A stretch of 64,000 bases of DNA, from assembly GCF_019710575.1 (NCBI RefSeq), contig NZ_JAHWFK010000008.1, forward strand, positions 1 to 64,000. The letters run 5' to 3'. The position numbers and the translations under genes were made by a program. Position 1 is the stretch's first letter. Each line of letters starts with the position of its first letter. This stretch comes from Paractinoplanes polyasparticus (GTDB lineage Bacteria > Actinomycetota > Actinomycetes > Mycobacteriales > Micromonosporaceae). A model generated the notes under the pieces. It was not told the origin of the DNA, made no database searches, and was given only the letters and a program-made list of their open reading frames with translations. Shown piece by piece: positions 1-9,408 of this stretch.

Positions 1-104
1 TTTTTCTTCCCTAGACAAGAAGAAATGATCGATCAAGGGCTGTCCTCATGATCAACCGGGGTCGATACCCCCAGCCAAACGTTAAAACTCAAGCTAGGCT
101 GAGG

Positions 105-2801
105 TCAGTGGTCGGCGCCGTTCCAGTCGCGGCCGTGGCCGACCGAGACGTCGAGTGGGACGGAGAGCGGGTAGGCCGCGCTCATCTCGCGGCGCACCAG
201 CTCCTCCAGCGGTTCGCGTTCGCCGGTGGCCACGTCGAAGACCAGCTCGTCGTGGACCTGCAGCAGCATGCGGGACTTGAGGCCGGTCTCCTTGAGCGCC
301 TTGTCGACCCGCAGCATCGCGATCTTGATGATGTCGGCCGCGGAGCCCTGGATGGGGGCGTTGAGGGCCATCCGCTCGGCCATCTCGCGGCGCTGGCGGT
401 TGTCGCTGGACAGGTCGGGCAGGTAGCGCCGCCGGCCGAGGATGGTGGCGGTGTAGCCGTCCTTGCCGGCCTGCCTCACCACCTTGTCGAGATAGTCCCG
501 GATGCCGCCGAACCGTTCGAAGTACTCGTCCATGAGGGCACGGGCCTCGTCGGTGGGGATGCTGAGCTGGTTGGACAGGCCGAACGCGCTCAGCCCGTAG
601 GCCAGGCCGTAGTTCATCGCCTTGATCTTGCGACGCTGGTCGGGCACGACCTGGTCGACCGGCACGTGGAACACCGACGAGGCGGTGGCCGCGTGGAAGT
701 CGAACGCCGAGTTGAACGCCGCGACGAGCGCCTCGTCGGCCGACAGGTGGGCCATGATGCGCATCTCGATCTGGCTGTAGTCGGCCGTCATGAGCTCGTC
801 GAAGCCCTCGCCGACGACGAACGCCCGCCGGATGCGGCGGCCCTCCTCGGTGCGGATCGGGATGTTCTGCAGGTTGGGATCGGTCGACGAGAGGCGGCCG
901 GTCGCGGCGACGGTCTGGTTGAACGTGGTGTGGATGCGCCCGTCGTCGGAGACCGACTTGAGCAGCCCGTCGACCGTCGACTTGAGCTTGGCGACGTCGC
1001 GGTGGCGCAGCAGGTGCTCGAGCAGCGGGTCGGCGGTCTGGGCGAACAGGCTCTGCAGCGCGTCGGCGTCGGTGGTGTAGCCCGACTTGATCTTCTTGGT
1101 TTTCGGCAGGTTGCGCTCGACGAACAGGATCTCCTGCAGCTGCTTGGGCGAGCCCAGGTTGAACTCGCGCCCGACCTCGGCGTGCGCGGCCTGCTGGGCC
1201 GCCTTGACCTCGGCCGCGAAGTGGGCCTCGAGCTCGGAGAGGTAGACCGTGTCGGCCGCGATGCCGAGGTGTTCCATCTCGCCGAGCACCTCGGACAGCG
1301 GCTGTTCGACCTCTACCAGCAGGGTCTGGGACTCGCCGCCGTCGCGGGACAGCTCCTCGGTGAGCACGTCGGCCAGGTCGAGCGTGGCGCGGGCCCGCAG
1401 CATGACGTTCTCTTCGGCCGCGCCGTCGCTGCCGTCGAGGCCCTGGAGCAGGTCGAGCTGGCCGCTCGCCGGCTCCTCGACCCGCAGCTCGCGCTTGAGG
1501 TAGCGCAGGGCGAGGTCGGTCAGGTCGTAGGCCCGCTGGTCGGGCTTGGCCAGGTAGGCCGCGAGCGCGGTGTCGACCCGGACGCCGGCCAGGTTCCAGC
1601 CGTGGGCGCGCATGGCCAGCGAGGCCGGCTTGGCGTCGTGCAGCACCTTGGGCCGGTCGGGGTCGGTGAGCCAGTCGGCCACGGCCCGGCCGTCGGCCTC
1701 GTCGAGCGCGGCCGGGTCGAACCAGGCGGCCGGGCCGTCGCCGGTCGCCACGGCGACGCCGGTGAGCGAGCCCGTGCCGCGGCCGAACGTGCCCGTGACG
1801 GCCACCCCGACCGGCGCCGCGGCGGCGTGGGCGGCCAGCCACCCGGCCACCTCGCCCGCGCCCAGCACGCGGCCGTCGATGTCGAAGCCGGACTCGGCCT
1901 CGGGCTCGACCGCTTCGAGGTAGGAGTAGAGCCGTTCGCGCAGCACCCGGAACTCGAGCGCGTCGAAGACCTGGTGGACGGCCTCACGGTCCCAGCCGTG
2001 CCAGCGGACGTCCTCGGGGCGCAACGGGAGCTCGAGGTCTTTGCGCAGGGCGTTGAGCTCGTAGTTGAGGATCACCGACGACAGGTGGGCACGCAGGTTG
2101 TCGCCGGCCTTGCCCTTGATCTTGTCGGCGTTGGCCACGACGCCCTCGATGCCCCCGAACTCGGTGATCCACTTGGCCGCGGTCTTGGGCCCGACGCCGG
2201 GGACGCCGATCAGGTTGTCGCTGGTCTCGCCGACCAGGGCGGCCTTGTCGCGGTAGAGATGCGGCGGGACGAGCTGCTTCTCCTCGACCAGCGCGGGGGT
2301 CATCCGCCAGACCTCGGAGACGCCGCGGCTCGGGTAGAGGACCGTGATGTGCTCGTCGACCAGTTGCAGGGCGTCGCGGTCGCCGGAGGAGATGAGCACC
2401 TCCATGCCGGCGTCGCGGGCCTGGCAGGCGAGTGTGGCGATGACGTCGTCGGCCTCGAAGCCGGGCTTCTCGACGTACGGGATGCGCAGCGCGTCGAGGA
2501 TCTCCTTGACCAGGCTGACCTGGCCCAGGAACTCCGGCGGGGTCGCCGACCGGCCGGCCTTGTACTCCGGGTATTTCTCGGTGCGGAAGGAGACGCGGGA
2601 GACGTCGAACGCGACCACGATGTGAGTGGGCTTCTCGTCGCGCAGCATGTTGATCAGCATCGAGGTGAAGCCGAACACGGCGTTCGTGTGCTGACCGGTC
2701 TGCGTGCTGAAGTTCTCCTTGGGCAGCGCGTGGAACGCACGGTAGGCCAGGGAGTGGCCGTCGAGCAGCAGCAAACGGGGGGTCTGGGCGTCGTCGCTCA
2801 C
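105..2801 (-). CDS. polA: DNA polymerase I
   Basis: Repair and Okazaki-fragment-processing DNA polymerase, 898 aa, the usual length. The N-terminal ~290 residues are the 5'-3' exonuclease (starts LLLLDGHSLAYRAFHALP; acidic FEADDVIATLA). The middle region has the 3'-5' exonuclease fold, but the catalytic Asp-x-Glu motif reads VAVTGTFG, so proofreading is probably lost, as is usual in actinobacterial Pol I. The C-terminal polymerase domain has motif A (MTADYSQIEMRI), motif B (RRKIKAMNYGLAYG) and motif C (LLQVHDELVFDV). ATG start at 2801. The gene is followed by about 100 bp with no clear terminator; a weak 5-bp GGGGT/ACCCC hairpin lies at 58-71. Family assignment is secure. Confidence 0.98.
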   Translation of the reverse strand: MSDDAQTPRLLLLDGHSLAYRAFHALPKENFSTQTGQHTNAVFGFTSMLINMLRDEKPTHIVVAFDVSRVSFRTEKYPEYKAGRSATPPEFLGQVSLVKEILDALRIPYVEKPGFEADDVIATLACQARDAGMEVLISSGDRDALQLVDEHITVLYPSRGVSEVWRMTPALVEEKQLVPPHLYRDKAALVGETSDNLIGVPGVGPKTAAKWITEFGGIEGVVANADKIKGKAGDNLRAHLSSVILNYELNALRKDLELPLRPEDVRWHGWDREAVHQVFDALEFRVLRERLYSYLEAVEPEAESGFDIDGRVLGAGEVAGWLAAHAAAAPVGVAVTGTFGRGTGSLTGVAVATGDGPAAWFDPAALDEADGRAVADWLTDPDRPKVLHDAKPASLAMRAHGWNLAGVRVDTALAAYLAKPDQRAYDLTDLALRYLKRELRVEEPASGQLDLLQGLDGSDGAAEENVMLRARATLDLADVLTEELSRDGGESQTLLVEVEQPLSEVLGEMEHLGIAADTVYLSELEAHFAAEVKAAQQAAHAEVGREFNLGSPKQLQEILFVERNLPKTKKIKSGYTTDADALQSLFAQTADPLLEHLLRHRDVAKLKSTVDGLLKSVSDDGRIHTTFNQTVAATGRLSSTDPNLQNIPIRTEEGRRIRRAFVVGEGFDELMTADYSQIEMRIMAHLSADEALVAAFNSAFDFHAATASSVFHVPVDQVVPDQRRKIKAMNYGLAYGLSAFGLSNQLSIPTDEARALMDEYFERFGGIRDYLDKVVRQAGKDGYTATILGRRRYLPDLSSDNRQRREMAERMALNAPIQGSAADIIKIAMLRVDKALKETGLKSRMLLQVHDELVFDVATGEREPLEELVRREMSAAYPLSVPLDVSVGHGRDWNGADH

Positions 2802-2899
2802 GTTGCAGAACTCTAGTCGTGAGGTCCGACATCTTTCTCATCGCAGTGCGGCAGAGCCGCCTGAATGTCAGAGTCAGAAACCGGGACCACCCCGTCTGC

Positions 2900-3664
2900 T
2901 TAGAGCACCTTGCTGAGGAATGCCCTGGTTCGCTCATGCTGCGGGTTGCCGATGACGTCGCGGGGGGCGCCCTGCTCGACCACGACACCGCCGTCCATGA
3001 AGATCAGGTTGTCGCCCACCTCGCGGGCGAAGCCGATCTCGTGGGTGACCACGACCATGGTCATGCCGTCCTGGGCGAGCCCCTTCATCACGTCGAGGAC
3101 CTCCCCGACCAGTTCCGGGTCGAGCGCGCTGGTCGGCTCGTCGAAGAGCATCAGCTTGGGCCGCATGGCCAGCGCCCGGGCGATGGCGACCCGCTGCTGC
3201 TGCCCGCCGGAGAGCTGACCCGGGTAGTTGCCGACCTTGGCGCCGAGGCCGACCCGCTCGAGCATCGCCAGCGCGCGGTCGCGCACCTCGGCCTTCGGCT
3301 CCCGCTTGACCCGGCAGGGCGCCTCCATGACGTTGTCGAGCACCGTCATGTGCGGGAAGAGGTTGAACCGCTGGAACACCATGCCGATCGACTGGCGTTG
3401 CTTCGCGACGTCCCGCTCCCCCAGCTCGTGCAGCTTGCCGCCGCGTTCGCGGTAGCCGACCAGGTCGCCGTCCACGAAGATGCGGCCGGCGTTGATCTTC
3501 TCCAGGTGGTTGATGCAGCGCAGGAAGGTGGACTTGCCGGAGCCGGACGGCCCCAGCACGCAGCACACCTGGCCCGAGCCGACCACCAGGTCGATGCCCT
3601 TGAGCACCTCGAGCGAGCCGAACGACTTGTGCACGTTGTCGGCCCGCACCATCTCGGTGGTCAT
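2900..3664 (-). CDS. polar amino acid ABC transporter, ATPase (GlnQ/GluA type)
   Basis: Cytoplasmic ATPase of a polar amino-acid importer, 254 aa, full length. Walker A is [10 protein letters not shown], the signature is [15 protein letters not shown], Walker B is [13 protein letters not shown], and the switch His lies in [10 protein letters not shown]. Its ATG overlaps the permease stop by 4 nt (3661-3664), so the two are translationally coupled. It is last in the permease/ATPase/binding-protein set. The substrate (glutamate, glutamine or similar) is inferred from family resemblance only. Confidence 0.95.
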   Translation of the reverse strand: MTTEMVRADNVHKSFGSLEVLKGIDLVVGSGQVCCVLGPSGSGKSTFLRCINHLEKINAGRIFVDGDLVGYRERGGKLHELGERDVAKQRQSIGMVFQRFNLFPHMTVLDNVMEAPCRVKREPKAEVRDRALAMLERVGLGAKVGNYPGQLSGGQQQRVAIARALAMRPKLMLFDEPTSALDPELVGEVLDVMKGLAQDGMTMVVVTHEIGFAREVGDNLIFMDGGVVVEQGAPRDVIGNPQHERTRAFLSKVL

Positions 3665-4665
3665 GTTCCCTCCCCGGTCCGGGTGATCCGGCCGCCCTGC
3701 TCGACCTGGATGTCACGCAGGCGTTGCCGGGCCTTGTCGGCCGCGCCGTACCCCTTGCTGAAATGCCGCTCCACAAAATATTGCGCGACCATCAGCACGG
3801 TGCACAGGATCAGGTACCAGATCAGCGCGGCCACGATGACCGGCAGCACCACGAAGGTCCGCGCCGAGACCTGCTGCAGCTGGAACCACAACTCGAAGGT
3901 GACCGGCACGAAAGCCACCAGCGACGTGTCCTTGACCATCGCGATGATCTCGTTGCCGGTCGGCGGCACGATCACCCGCATCGCCTGCGGCAGCACGATG
4001 CGGCGCAGCACCTGCCCGCGGGACATGCCCAGCGCGACTGCCGCCTCGGCCTGGCCGGGGTCGATTGACTGGATGCCGGCACGGACGATCTCGGCCATGT
4101 AGGCGGCCTCGGACAGGCCCAGCGCCAGCATGCCGGCGACGAAGCCGGCGATCAGATCGCTGGCCTTGATGCTGTAGAACTGCCCGTCGAAGCCGTCCAG
4201 GCCGAACAGCTTGCCGATCTGGGTGCCGAACGGCAGACCGAAGCCGATCCGCTCCCACAGGATGTTCAGGTTTCCGAAGAGCACCGCCAGCACCAGCCGC
4301 GGCACCGCCCGGAAGAACCAGGTGTAGACGAAGGCCACCGACGACAGGATCCGGTTCGACGACAACCGCATGATGGCGATGACGATGCCGAGCCCGATGC
4401 CGATCGCCATCGACGAGACGGTCAGCAGGATGGTGCCGCGCAGGCCCTCGAGCACCGGCTCGGTGAACATCACCCCGCGCTTGCCGTCCTGGTACTCCAG
4501 GAAGATGAACGACCAGCGGAAACGGTCGTTGGTCACCAGCAGGTGCACGAACATCGCGGTCAGGATCGCGATGACGCCCAGGGCCACCCACCGGCCGGGG
4601 TGCCGGACGGGCACGGCCTTGATCGCTTCCGGCCGTGCCCGCTCGGTTGTCGTGTTGTCGCTCAT
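3661..4665 (-). CDS. polar amino acid ABC transporter, permease
   Basis: Inner-membrane permease of the HisM/GlnP family, 334 aa. A cytoplasmic N-terminal tail of about 30 residues precedes TM1 ([20 protein letters not shown]). A periplasmic loop follows, then the conserved permease core with the EAA-type loop ([20 protein letters not shown]) that docks on the ATPase. Only one permease gene is present, so it probably forms a homodimer; many glutamate systems have two. It overlaps the ATPase by 4 nt and begins 7 nt after the binding-protein stop, so all three are one transcription unit. Confidence 0.93.
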   Translation of the reverse strand: MSDNTTTERARPEAIKAVPVRHPGRWVALGVIAILTAMFVHLLVTNDRFRWSFIFLEYQDGKRGVMFTEPVLEGLRGTILLTVSSMAIGIGLGIVIAIMRLSSNRILSSVAFVYTWFFRAVPRLVLAVLFGNLNILWERIGFGLPFGTQIGKLFGLDGFDGQFYSIKASDLIAGFVAGMLALGLSEAAYMAEIVRAGIQSIDPGQAEAAVALGMSRGQVLRRIVLPQAMRVIVPPTGNEIIAMVKDTSLVAFVPVTFELWFQLQQVSARTFVVLPVIVAALIWYLILCTVLMVAQYFVERHFSKGYGAADKARQRLRDIQVEQGGRITRTGEGT

Positions 4666-4672
4666 GCGAGGG

Positions 4673-5578
4673 TCAGACCGACGGGTTCACTTCGGGCGTG
4701 GTGATCGCGCCCGCGGTCACGCCCCACTTGTCGAGGATCTGCTTGTAGGTGCCGTCCGCGATGAGGGCCTGCACCGCCTCGCCGATCACGCCGGCGAACT
4801 CGGTCTGGTCCTTCGCGATCGCGTAGCCGTACGGCGCCGCGTCGTAGATCTCGCCGACCAGCGCCAGCTGACCGTTGGTCTGCTTCACCGCGTACGCCAC
4901 GATCGGCGAGTCGGCCAGCATGGCCTCGTCCTTGCCGGTCACCACGGCGTTGGTGGCGTCCGACTGCTTCTGGTACTGGTCGATCGTGATCGCGGCCTTG
5001 CCGCCGTCGGTGCACTTCTTGGACCGGGCCTTCAGGTCGTCCACCTGCACGGTCGCGGTCTGCACGGCGACCTTCTTGCCGCACACGTCGTCCGGGTTGA
5101 TCGTCACGCCGGTCTTGGCGGCCCACTGGGTGCCCGCCGAGAAGTAGGAGACCATGTTGACCTCCTTCATCCGGTCCGCGTTGATCGTGAACGAGGAGAC
5201 CCCGACCGAGTACTTCTTGGTGGTCACGCCCGGGATGATGCTGTCGAACGTGGCCGAGGTCCACTCCGTGGTCAGGTTCAGCTTCTGCGCGACCGCGTTG
5301 AACAGGTCGACGTCGAAGCCGATGACCGTCTTGCCGTCGCTGTCGAGGTACTCGTTCGGCGCGTACGACGAGTCGGTGCCGATGGTGAGCTTGCCCGCGC
5401 TCTTGATGTCGGCGGGAACCTTGTCGGCCAGAGCAGTGTCGGCGGACGCGCTCGGCGCCGGGGCGCCGCTCGAGCCCGGGTCGTCCGACTCCGAGCCGCA
5501 GGCGCCCAGCGACAACGTCAGCGCCGCCGCGGCGGCCAGGCCGAGGATCGCCCGGCGGCCGGGGGTGGTGCGGAACAT
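4673..5578 (-). CDS. polar amino acid ABC transporter, substrate-binding lipoprotein
   Basis: Extracytoplasmic binding protein of the SBP_bac_3 family, 301 aa. The signal peptide ends in the lipobox LGAC (Cys about residue 27), followed by a Ser/Gly/Asp-rich linker, so it is a lipoprotein and a client of the Lgt encoded at 30.7 kb. The binding domain starts KLTIGTDSSYAPNEYLD, typical of cystine/glutamate/glutamine-type receptors. The ATG at 5578 is preceded by AGGAG five bases upstream. Only 27 bp separate it from livF, so read-through from the branched-chain system is likely. The exact ligand cannot be told from sequence. Confidence 0.94.
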   Translation of the reverse strand: MFRTTPGRRAILGLAAAAALTLSLGACGSESDDPGSSGAPAPSASADTALADKVPADIKSAGKLTIGTDSSYAPNEYLDSDGKTVIGFDVDLFNAVAQKLNLTTEWTSATFDSIIPGVTTKKYSVGVSSFTINADRMKEVNMVSYFSAGTQWAAKTGVTINPDDVCGKKVAVQTATVQVDDLKARSKKCTDGGKAAITIDQYQKQSDATNAVVTGKDEAMLADSPIVAYAVKQTNGQLALVGEIYDAAPYGYAIAKDQTEFAGVIGEAVQALIADGTYKQILDKWGVTAGAITTPEVNPSV

Positions 5579-5605
5579 GATGACTCCTAGTCGTCGAAAA
5601 TCGTG

Positions 5606-6316
5606 TTACGCGACGCCGAGGTAGGCGTCCTTGACGGCCGGGTCGTTGAGGAGATCGGCACCGGTGCCTTCCTTGACGATCCGCCCGGTCTCCAGAACGT
5701 ACGCGCGGTGCGCCCGGGACAGAGCCTGTTGGGCGTTCTGTTCCACCAGCAGCACGGTCGTACCCTGCTGGTTGATCTCCACGATGATGTCGAAGATCTG
5801 CTGGATCAGCATCGGCGCCAGACCCATCGACGGCTCGTCGAGCAGCAGCAGCTTCGGCCGGCTCATCAGAGCCCGGCCCACCGCCAGCATCTGCTGCTCA
5901 CCGCCGGAGAGCGTGCCACCGGCCTGCTTCTCCCGCTCCCTGAGCCGCGGGAACAGGGTGAAGGCGCGTTCCATGTCCTCGTCGATCTCGGACCGGTTGC
6001 GCCGCGTGTAGGCGCCCATCTCCAGGTTCTCCCGCACCGTCATGCCCGGGAAGATGCCCCGGCCCTCGGGCGACTGGGAGACGCCACGGACCACCCGCAG
6101 GTCGGCCCGCATCTTGGTGATGTCCTCGCCGTCGAAGCGGATCGTGCCCTGCGACACCGGCCGCAGACCCGAGACGGCCCGCATCGTGGTCGACTTGCCG
6201 GCGCCGTTGGCGCCGATCAGCGCGACCACCTCGCCCTCGCCGACGGTCAGGCTGATGCCGTGCAGGGCCTGGATGCGCCCGTAGGCCAGCGTCACGTTGT
6301 CGATCTCAAGCAGCAT
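5606..6316 (-). CDS. livF: branched-chain amino acid ABC transporter, ATPase LivF
   Basis: Second ATPase of a Leu/Ile/Val-type importer, 236 aa, the standard LivF length. Walker A is GANGAGKSTT, the signature LSGGEQQMLAVGRAL, Walker B LLLLDEPSMGLAP, and the switch His position carries Gln (VLLVEQNAQQAL), as usual for LivF. It overlaps the end of livG by 11 nt. Gene order livK-H-M-G-F is the canonical arrangement. Confidence 0.95.
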   Translation of the reverse strand: MLLEIDNVTLAYGRIQALHGISLTVGEGEVVALIGANGAGKSTTMRAVSGLRPVSQGTIRFDGEDITKMRADLRVVRGVSQSPEGRGIFPGMTVRENLEMGAYTRRNRSEIDEDMERAFTLFPRLREREKQAGGTLSGGEQQMLAVGRALMSRPKLLLLDEPSMGLAPMLIQQIFDIIVEINQQGTTVLLVEQNAQQALSRAHRAYVLETGRIVKEGTGADLLNDPAVKDAYLGVA

Positions 6317-7199
6317 CGGTGGGCACCCCCAGATACGCGGCGATGACCGCCGGATTGTCCCGCACCTCGGCCGGCGTGCCCTCGGCGATCTTCTTGCCGA
6401 ACTCCAGCACGACGATCCGGTCGGTGACCCCCATGACCAGGCGCATGTCGTGCTCGATGAGCAGGACCGTCACCCCGGTGTCGCGGATCCGGCGGATGAG
6501 CTGGAGCAGATCCTCCTTCTCGGCCGGGTTGAAGCCGGCGGCCGGCTCGTCCAGGCAGAGCAGGGTCGGATTCGTGGCCAGCGCTCGGGCGATCTCGAGA
6601 CGACGCTGCTCACCGTACGAGAGATTACGGCTGACATCGCCGGCCCGGTGCGCGATCCCGACGAAACGCAGCAGCTCCAGGGATCGCTCCCGGCCCGACT
6701 TCTCCTCCCGCCAGAACCGCGGCAGGCGGAACAGCGCGCTGATCACGCTCGTCTTGTGGTGCGCGTCCGCGCCCACCATGACGTTCTCGAGCGCCGTCAT
6801 CTCGGGGAACAACCGCACGTTCTGGAACGTACGGGCGATGCCACCCCGGGTGATCTGGTGCTTCTTCTTCCCGACGATCGACTCGCCCTGGAAGCGGATC
6901 GCGCCCTCGGTCGGCCGGTAGACGCCCGTCATGGCGTTGAAGCAGGTCGTCTTGCCGGCGCCGTTGGGCCCGATCAGACCGAAGATCTCACCCTTGCGCA
7001 GCGAGAAGCTGACGTCGTTGAGCGCCACGACGCCGCCGAAGCGCAGGGTGACGTGGTCGACCTCGAGCAGAACGTCGTCACCCGACACGGACCTCGTAGC
7101 CGGCGCGGACGCCGACCCGCCCGTCGGAGCGGGCTGATCCACGGGACGTGCGTTCTCCCGGTCCAGCTCCTCCGGAGTCTTCTGATGCGGCTCACTCAT
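6306..7199 (-). CDS. livG: branched-chain amino acid ABC transporter, ATPase LivG
   Basis: First ATPase of the branched-chain importer, 297 aa from the ATG at 7199 (MSEPHQKTP). The reading frame is open 33 nt further upstream, but that part is not homologous. A non-conserved, Pro/Ala-rich extension of about 45 residues precedes the ATPase core. Walker A is GPNGAGKTTC, the signature LSYGEQRRLEIARAL, Walker B LLCLDEPAAGFNP, and the switch His is in LLIEHDMRLVM. A 73-bp gap separates it from livM, whereas livF follows with overlap. Confidence 0.93.
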   Translation of the reverse strand: MSEPHQKTPEELDRENARPVDQPAPTGGSASAPATRSVSGDDVLLEVDHVTLRFGGVVALNDVSFSLRKGEIFGLIGPNGAGKTTCFNAMTGVYRPTEGAIRFQGESIVGKKKHQITRGGIARTFQNVRLFPEMTALENVMVGADAHHKTSVISALFRLPRFWREEKSGRERSLELLRFVGIAHRAGDVSRNLSYGEQRRLEIARALATNPTLLCLDEPAAGFNPAEKEDLLQLIRRIRDTGVTVLLIEHDMRLVMGVTDRIVVLEFGKKIAEGTPAEVRDNPAVIAAYLGVPTDAA

Positions 7200-7272
7200 G
7201 ACCAGCCCTCCGCTTCGCTCCGGGCAGGGCATTCGCCAGACACTGAGTTCATGGTGCCTTCGCTTCGCTCAG

Positions 7273-8379
7273 TCACAGCGGAGCCACCTCCTTCTCGCGG
7301 TCCTTGAGCTCCATCGCCCGGCGGCGGCTCGGGATCAGGCCCTGCGGACGCAACACCATGATCAGGATGATCGCGGCGCCGAAGATCGCGAACCGGTACT
7401 CGTACAGGTCGGTGTCGCCGAACGACAGGCCGCGCAGGCGGTCGGGGATGTACGAGATCAGCACGCCACCCAGGATCGCGCCGGCCATGTTGCCGGAACC
7501 ACCCATGACCACACCCGCCAGCACCAGGATCGAGAACTGGAGCACGAACGTCTGCGAGTTGATGAAGCTCTGCTCACCGGCGAACAGCACACCGCCCAGA
7601 CCACCGATGAACGCGCCGATCGCGAACGCCCACAGCTTGTACTTGAACGTGCGCACGCCCATGACCTCGGCGGCTTCCTCGTCCTCCCGGATCGCCAGCC
7701 ACGACCGGCCGACCCGGCTGCGGTCCAGGTTCCGCACACCCAGGATGACCAGGATGATGACCGTCAGACCGAGCCAGAAGTACGGGATCGCGTCGGTCAC
7801 GCCGAAGATCGGCTCGCCGTTCCAGCTGCCCGGCGGATGCGGGATGCTCGCGAAACCACGGTCACCCCGCAGCGTCGTCGTCGACGTCGCCACGATCCGG
7901 ATGATCTCGGCGAAGCCCAGCGTCACGATGGCCAGATAGTCACCGCGCAGCCGCAGCGTCGGCCAGCCCAGGATCACGCCCGCGAGCATGGTCAGGACCA
8001 GCGCGGCCGGCACCGCCATCAGCCACTTCCAGCCCGTGTCGGCGTAGATCACCGAGTCGGGCGAGGTCAGCAGCGCGGTGCCGTAGGCGCCGACCGCGAA
8101 GAAGCCGACGTAGCCCAGGTCGAGCAGACCCGCGTAGCCGACCACCACGTTGAGGCCCAGCGCCAGCAACACGTAGTAGGACATGTTGAACAGGGCGCTC
8201 GGCCAGTCGATGCCCTCGGTGATGATCTGTGGGCCGATCAGCGGCACATCGCCGGCGTACGGCAACAGGTACGCCAGCACCGTGAAGAACAGGATCAGCA
8301 CAGCGCGTACGTACCACGGCTGCCGGCCGAACCAGCCCCGGACACCACCGCTCGTACGGAAAGACGCCTTCTCGCTCAT
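7273..8379 (-). CDS. livM: branched-chain amino acid ABC transporter, permease LivM
   Basis: Inner-membrane permease of the LivM type, 368 aa with about 9-10 hydrophobic segments. Characteristic stretches are NVVVGYAGLLDLGYVGFFAV near residue 95 and the C-terminal coupling region GVRTFKYKLWAFAIGAF. Its ATG overlaps the livH stop (ATGA, 8376-8379), so LivH and LivM are made together as the two halves of the channel. The C-terminal tail is charged (RRRAMELKDREKEVA) and cytoplasmic. Confidence 0.93.
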   Translation of the reverse strand: MSEKASFRTSGGVRGWFGRQPWYVRAVLILFFTVLAYLLPYAGDVPLIGPQIITEGIDWPSALFNMSYYVLLALGLNVVVGYAGLLDLGYVGFFAVGAYGTALLTSPDSVIYADTGWKWLMAVPAALVLTMLAGVILGWPTLRLRGDYLAIVTLGFAEIIRIVATSTTTLRGDRGFASIPHPPGSWNGEPIFGVTDAIPYFWLGLTVIILVILGVRNLDRSRVGRSWLAIREDEEAAEVMGVRTFKYKLWAFAIGAFIGGLGGVLFAGEQSFINSQTFVLQFSILVLAGVVMGGSGNMAGAILGGVLISYIPDRLRGLSFGDTDLYEYRFAIFGAAIILIMVLRPQGLIPSRRRAMELKDREKEVAPL

Positions 8380-9326
8380 GCTCGAGACCTTCCCAGCGAC
8401 TCACCCAGCAGACCCGTCGGGCGGAACAGCAGGATGACCACCAGCAGCACGAACGACGCCGCGTGCAGCCACTGCGAACCGAACAGGCCCGCCGCGTAGT
8501 TCTGAAGCACACCCAGCAGCAGACCACCCAGCAGGGCGCCCCGCAGGTTGCCGATACCACCCAGCACCGCGGCCGTGAACGCGTCGATGCCGAGCAGGAA
8601 GCCCGCGTCGTACCGCGTCACACCGATCTTGAGGTCGTACATGACCGCCGCGATACCCGCCATCAGACCACCCAGCAGGAACACCAGCGCGATCACCCGC
8701 GACTTGTTGACACCCATCAGCGCCGCCGAGTCCGGGTTCTGCGCCACCGCGCGGACACCCCGGCCCAGCCGCGAGCCGTTGATGAAACGATCCAGCGCGA
8801 ACATCATCACCAGCGCCAGCAAGATGATGAGGACCTGCAGGTTCGTCACCGTCGTGTCGCCGATGGTGAACAACGGACGGGCCTGGATGATCGGCGGCAC
8901 ACCCGTCTGGTTGCGGTGCGTCGTCACACCCACGACCTCGGAGATGAACAGCGAGGCGCCGATGGCGGTGATCAGGAAGGCCAGCGGCGGCGCGTTACGC
9001 CGGCGCAGCGGCCGGTAGGCCACGAACTCGACCGTCAGCGCGGTCGCGCCCGAGACGACGATCGCCGCGATCAGACCGATCACCATGTAGAGCAGCATCG
9101 GGCCGACGGACGGCGTCGCCGAGTTCTGGTCGAGACCGAACAGGCCCCAGACGAACAGACAGGCGTACGTGCCCAGGAGGAAAACCTCGGAATGGGCGAA
9201 GTTGATGAGCCGCAGCACACCGTAGACCAGCGTGTAGCCCAGGGCGAACAACGCGATGATCGCGCCCTGAGCCAGACCCGTGACGGTGAGCGGCCCGAAA
9301 TCATTGATCAGACCGGAAAAATCCAC
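8376..9326 (-). CDS. livH: branched-chain amino acid ABC transporter, permease LivH
   Basis: Inner-membrane permease of the LivH type, 316 aa, about 8 hydrophobic helices. Family hallmarks are LAQGAIIALFALGYTLVYG near the N-terminus, LRLINFAHSEVFLLG, and the late GIDAFTAAVLGGIGNLRGALLGG region cut across two helices. It starts 82 nt downstream of livK, with a strong hairpin in the gap, and overlaps livM by 4 nt. Confidence 0.94.
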   Translation of the reverse strand: MDFSGLINDFGPLTVTGLAQGAIIALFALGYTLVYGVLRLINFAHSEVFLLGTYACLFVWGLFGLDQNSATPSVGPMLLYMVIGLIAAIVVSGATALTVEFVAYRPLRRRNAPPLAFLITAIGASLFISEVVGVTTHRNQTGVPPIIQARPLFTIGDTTVTNLQVLIILLALVMMFALDRFINGSRLGRGVRAVAQNPDSAALMGVNKSRVIALVFLLGGLMAGIAAVMYDLKIGVTRYDAGFLLGIDAFTAAVLGGIGNLRGALLGGLLLGVLQNYAAGLFGSQWLHAASFVLLVVILLFRPTGLLGESLGRSRA

Positions 9327-9350
9327 AGAGGGGCTCCAAAACGACGAGGC

Positions 9351-9381
9351 CGGTGCGGCCGGAGATCATCCGGCCGCACCG
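9351..9381 (-). promoter_or_regulatory. intercistronic hairpin between livK and livH
   Basis: A perfect 13-bp inverted repeat (9351-9363 with 9369-9381) around the 5-nt loop GATCA. It lies between the livK stop and the livH start. In the transcribed direction only a short TTTT follows about 10 nt later. Hairpins in this position commonly act as partial terminators or RNA stabilisers, so that the binding protein is made in excess over the membrane parts. That role is inferred. Confidence 0.7.
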
Positions 9382-9408
9382 CCCACCAGAAAGTTAGTGC
9401 TCAGGCGA

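Noticed and set aside
48..2816. Very long open frame antisense to polA (and similar ones antisense to gltB, trpBA and the ABC genes)
   Set aside because: They mirror the GC-rich third codon positions of the real genes, lack ribosome sites and show no recognisable protein motif.
7200..7272. GCTTCGCTC-rich gap between livG and livM as a REP element
   Set aside because: Only a 5-bp stem could be formed; too weak to call.
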